DNA of 42,774 bases, from NCBI GenBank assembly GCA_027296055.1, contig JAPUJT010000037.1:1-42774 (forward strand). Reading direction: 5' to 3'. Source of the stretch: Planctomycetota bacterium. Its GTDB lineage: Bacteria; Planctomycetota; JAPUJT01. A program made the position numbers and the translations under genes. A model generated the notes under the pieces. The model was not told where the DNA came from. It saw only the letters and a list, made by a program, of their open reading frames with translations, and did not search any database. Below, in pieces: positions 40,354-42,774 of this stretch. Position 1 is the first letter of the stretch; each line of letters begins with the position of its first letter.

Positions 40354-40845
40354 CTATCTTCCCGATGCGGTGGAAACCGGACGGAAGTGTGAGAGGTCGA
40401 GAATCGATCCCTCTCGCTCGGCCTGCTTTCGCAGGACCATCTCCACTCGAAGCCCCACCTTGACCTCATCCGCCGCCACCTCGTCGAGGCGATGAATGAC
40501 TCCTCCTTCTACTCCCTCGAACACCACAAAAGCAAGGATTTCCGGGGGATCGATCGGGTTCCCGTCCAGATCTCGCCTCAGCAGCGTGTAAGTCTTCACC
40601 TCACCCGCACCCTTCACCTCCGGATAAGAGTCCGTGGGAGACAGGCACTTCTCGCAGAAGGCTCGCGCAAGGAGCGTGGTCACCGAACATGCCTCGCATC
40701 GGCTGGCCAGCAGCACACCCCTGTCTCGCAGAGCGGTGAGGAACTTCTCGCCCGCGATGCCGGCCGTGTAGAGGCTCTCGACAGGGAAGTCTCCCTCTTT
40801 GGCCCGTCCCGGATCTCCGGTTTTCAGCGAATGCAGGATCGACAA
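40354..40845 (-). CDS. DUF35 OB-fold/zinc-ribbon acyl-CoA-associated protein 1
   Basis: A 163-residue protein beginning at TTG 40845 with a strong GGAGG 5 bases upstream. Zinc ribbon C50-x2-C53 ... C64-x2-C67 (RCEACSVTTLLARAFCEKCLS) followed by the OB-fold (GEVKTYTLLRRDLDGNPIDPPEILAFVVFEG, then VGLRVEMVLRK). This DUF35 (ChsH2-like) arrangement supplies the acyl-CoA channel to thiolase-like partners in the steroid aldolase Ltp2-ChsH2 and in archaeal thiolase/HMG-CoA synthase complexes. A second DUF35 gene precedes it. Confidence 0.88.
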   Translation of the reverse strand: MSILHSLKTGDPGRAKEGDFPVESLYTAGIAGEKFLTALRDRGVLLASRCEACSVTTLLARAFCEKCLSPTDSYPEVKGAGEVKTYTLLRRDLDGNPIDPPEILAFVVFEGVEGGVIHRLDEVAADEVKVGLRVEMVLRKQAEREGSILDLSHFRPVSTASGR

Positions 40846-40869
40846 CGTTCCTCCTACCGATCTACAGGG

Positions 40870-41382
40870 CTACACTTCCGTCGGTCGGAAGTGCAGGATG
40901 TCGGTGATGGCGCCCTCTCGGTTCTCTTCCGGTTTCCAGACGGCCCGAACTGGCATGCCGATCTCTACCCGATCGGGATCCACCCCGTCGATGCGATGGA
41001 GGATCCCCATGCCCGGGTCCGCCCCATCGATCTCGATCACGGCCGGGATAAACGGCTTCTTCACCCGCTTCATGTCCCATGTCACATAGCAGATCGAGAA
41101 GGTGTTCACCTTTCCGGTGTCCTGGAGGACGCGCCACTCCACCCTCGGGCTGAAGCAGAGCTCACAGAAGGCTCGGGGCGGCACGACGGTTCTCTTGCAC
41201 TGCGGGCAATGGCTGCCCCGGATCTCGCCCGCTCGGAGACCGTCCAGGTAGTGCGAGATCCCCACGCCCACATCCCATGCGTACTTCGCCTTCGGACTTC
41301 CGCGAGTCAGAAGAACCTTGCCCTCCGCGAAATCCTCCCTGGAGAGCCCCGTTCCCGGAAATTCTGGAAGTTGGTTCGCCAC
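40870..41382 (-). CDS. DUF35 OB-fold/zinc-ribbon acyl-CoA-associated protein 2
   Basis: A 170-residue protein starting at GTG 41382, 5 bases after the thiolase-like stop (41388). Zinc ribbon HCPQCKRTVVPPRAFCELCF (C59, C62, C73, C76), then the OB-fold (GKVNTFSICYVTWDMKRVKKP, VIEIDGADPGMGILHRIDGV, VRAVWKPEE). It differs from the first DUF35 copy in the N-terminal ~45 residues, so they are not a recent duplication. Two DUF35 and two thiolase-like proteins suggest two hetero-complexes or one with mixed subunits. Confidence 0.88.
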   Translation of the reverse strand: MANQLPEFPGTGLSREDFAEGKVLLTRGSPKAKYAWDVGVGISHYLDGLRAGEIRGSHCPQCKRTVVPPRAFCELCFSPRVEWRVLQDTGKVNTFSICYVTWDMKRVKKPFIPAVIEIDGADPGMGILHRIDGVDPDRVEIGMPVRAVWKPEENREGAITDILHFRPTEV

Positions 41383-41387
41383 TTCGC

Positions 41388-42551
41388 CTAGACCCCCATG
41401 ATCACTACGGTTCCGACCTGCATCAAGTCCCCCCACGCCTGGGCCAACCCCTTCTTGGGCGTTCCGGGAACCTGCCTGCCGCCCGCCTCGCCTCGAAGCT
41501 GCCAGAACAGCTCGCAGATCTTCATCAGACCGGCGGCCGCAATGGGATTTCCGACGCCGAGCAGTCCCCCGGAGGGACAGACCGGCATGTTGCCGTTCCT
41601 TGCCGTGACCCCATCGCTCGTGATCTGCGGGGCCTGTCCTCGATCCGCCAGCAGCAAACCTTCGAGGTGATGAAGCTCCTTGTAGGCGAACGGATCGTAC
41701 GGCTCGACGACGTTGATCTCCTTGCGGGGCTCCTGGATCCCCGCCATGTCATAGGCCATCCGGGCGGCGTTCTCCACGTACTCGGGATAGCAGAGGTCCC
41801 GGTTGGTCCAGTGGGCCGTGTCCAGGTTCCAGCCGACGCCGTCGATCCAGACCGGCTTGTCGGTGATCTTCTCCGCCACGCCCTCGGCCGCCAGCAGCAC
41901 GGCGCACGCCCCGTCCGAGGTGGGGCTCACCATGAGCCGATGCACCGGGTGGGCCAGGACCTCGCTCTCGAGCACCTCTTCGATGGTCAGCTCCCCGCCG
42001 AGCTGCGCCGAGGGATGGTCGATCGCGTTCCGCTTGTTCTTCACGGAAACCTGTGCGATGTCCGCGATCGAGAGGCCGTAGGTATGCATGTAGCGCTGCA
42101 TCTCGAGGGCGAAGATCCAGAGGAGGTTGGGCCCGAGATCCCGCTCCGTGAAGTTGTCGAAGATCGTGATGAAGGCGCCCTGCGGATGCGGCTGGCAGGT
42201 GGACATCTTCTCCTCGGCCACCACAAGCAGGGTGTCGAACATTCCCGAGGCGATGTGATACCAGCCCTGCGCGGCCACGAACACCCCGGTCCCTCCGCCC
42301 ACGTATCCCCGCATGTAAGGCTTGCGGAAGGCGCCACTTCCATCGAGGAGATACTCCCCTTTCATGTGAACGCCATCGAAGGCATCCGGGGCTGTGCCGT
42401 GAACGACCCCGTCCACCCGATCGAGGGTCATCTCACACGAGTCCAGGGCCTTCCTCGTGGCTTCGAAGGCGAGTTCCCTGGGCGTCTCGAGGGCGCGACG
42501 CATGAACTTCGTCATGCCGGCCCCGACGACCGCTACTCTTCGCATGCCCAT
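41388..42551 (-). CDS. Thiolase-fold protein (SCP2/Ltp-like), non-canonical active site
   Basis: A 387-residue thiolase superfamily protein of the lipid-transfer/SCP2 type: start VAVVGAGMTKF, LVVAEEKMS, then VSPTSDGACAVLLAAEGVA and INVVEPYDPFAYKELHHLEGL, with C-terminal SGGLLGVGNPIAAAGLMKICEL. The usual nucleophilic Cys (C-x-S-G after strand 3) is replaced: the segment reads YVGGGTGVFVAAQG. The GHP His is replaced by Asn (GVGNPIA), and the C-terminal Cys (C.GGG) is absent (QVGTVVIMGV). Ordinary thiolysis is therefore unlikely. With a DUF35 partner 5 bases downstream, an Ltp2-like aldolase using Tyr residues or a non-catalytic subunit is plausible. Confidence 0.85.
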   Translation of the reverse strand: MGMRRVAVVGAGMTKFMRRALETPRELAFEATRKALDSCEMTLDRVDGVVHGTAPDAFDGVHMKGEYLLDGSGAFRKPYMRGYVGGGTGVFVAAQGWYHIASGMFDTLLVVAEEKMSTCQPHPQGAFITIFDNFTERDLGPNLLWIFALEMQRYMHTYGLSIADIAQVSVKNKRNAIDHPSAQLGGELTIEEVLESEVLAHPVHRLMVSPTSDGACAVLLAAEGVAEKITDKPVWIDGVGWNLDTAHWTNRDLCYPEYVENAARMAYDMAGIQEPRKEINVVEPYDPFAYKELHHLEGLLLADRGQAPQITSDGVTARNGNMPVCPSGGLLGVGNPIAAAGLMKICELFWQLRGEAGGRQVPGTPKKGLAQAWGDLMQVGTVVIMGV

Positions 42552-42578
42552 GAGATTGATCCTCTGCCTCGAGGTCCT

Positions 42579-42774
42579 CTACTTGGCCGAGAGCACGGCG
42601 ACAACTCCGCTGGCGGTCGGAACTCCTCGCCAGGACTGCGCCACTCCCCGGTGAGGGGACTTCACCTGACGACGCCCGGCCTCGCCCCGGATCTGTGATA
42701 CCACTTCGGCCGCCCTGAAGAGCCCGTTGGCCTCCAGAAGGTTTCCCTGCGCGAGGGCCCCTCCCGAGGCGTTC
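42579..42774 (-). CDS. C-terminus of a second thiolase-like protein (partial)
   Basis: Only the last 64 residues are inside the window; the stop is at 42579. They read SGGALAQGNLLEANGLFRAAEV...RGEAGRRQV...GVAQSWRGVPTASGVVAVLS, which aligns with the end of the neighbouring thiolase-like protein. GHP is GNL here, and the C-terminal Cys position is replaced (PTASGVVAVL), so this copy is non-canonical as well. It is 27 bases upstream of the next gene's start on the same strand and likely first in the operon; paired thiolase-like subunits are known for some hetero-oligomeric enzymes. Confidence 0.8.
   Translation of the reverse strand, partial: NASGGALAQGNLLEANGLFRAAEVVSQIRGEAGRRQVKSPHRGVAQSWRGVPTASGVVAVLSAK

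Noticed and set aside
41277..42698. 473-residue open frame on the plus strand
   Set aside because: Antisense to the thiolase-like gene and its flanks; not protein-like.

Overview
The window is a chromosomal stretch of a high-GC, Gram-negative-type bacterium, probably a poorly characterised lineage known mainly from metagenomes. Lipoproteins, outer-membrane barrel candidates and Shine-Dalgarno-led genes are common. An ECF sigma factor is paired with a very large membrane Ser/Thr kinase carrying TPRs, a style frequent in Planctomycetota, Acidobacteriota and related phyla. No gene here fixes the phylum.

Layout. Positions 1-2245 hold the start of a small coiled-coil (probably HTH-type) protein and an RCC1-repeat lipoprotein preceded by a run of RNA-like hairpins. 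Positions ~2300-16157 are an accessory island: ParB-like and excisionase-like HTH proteins, small basic hypotheticals, a rolling-circle (HUH) Rep protein, a tyrosine integrase, a CAT-anticodon tRNA, dispersed and tandem repeats, and a long perfect palindrome present twice. At its centre is a two-gene module (5151-7305): an HTH / nucleoside-deoxyribosyltransferase-like / XRE fusion overlapping an ImmA/IrrE-type metallopeptidase. This is the best candidate for an undescribed defence or toxin-antitoxin-like switch. Positions 7338-10231 carry a co-directional minus-strand cluster with a 627-residue TPR protein of unknown N-terminal function.

Positions 16159-20157 encode small envelope proteins, including two tandemly duplicated outer-membrane lipoproteins with duplicated promoters. 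Positions 20410-26713 contain the ECF sigma factor, the 1361-residue kinase-TPR protein and a secreted FN3/beta-propeller-like protein, followed by a strong hairpin terminator.

From 26868 on the content is mostly housekeeping: a dicarboxylate/amino-acid:cation symporter with a lamin-tail-like domain inserted after its first membrane helix, a predicted aminopeptidase lipoprotein, a YjbQ-family protein (apparently leaderless), a cupin, a small lipoprotein, recA, tRNA-Pro, a HEAT-like periplasmic protein, a polytopic membrane protein coupled to a methyltransferase, an M1 aminopeptidase with HEAT-like repeats coupled to an Mrp-type ATPase and a zinc-ribbon/PCP_red protein. On the minus strand at the right end is an acyl-CoA cluster of two thiolase-like proteins, two DUF35 proteins and a zinc-ribbon protein. 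The thiolase-like proteins lack the usual Cys/His residues, so an aldolase-type or scaffold role with DUF35 partners is more likely than ordinary thiolysis.

All functional calls are from reading the translated sequence; no database search was run.
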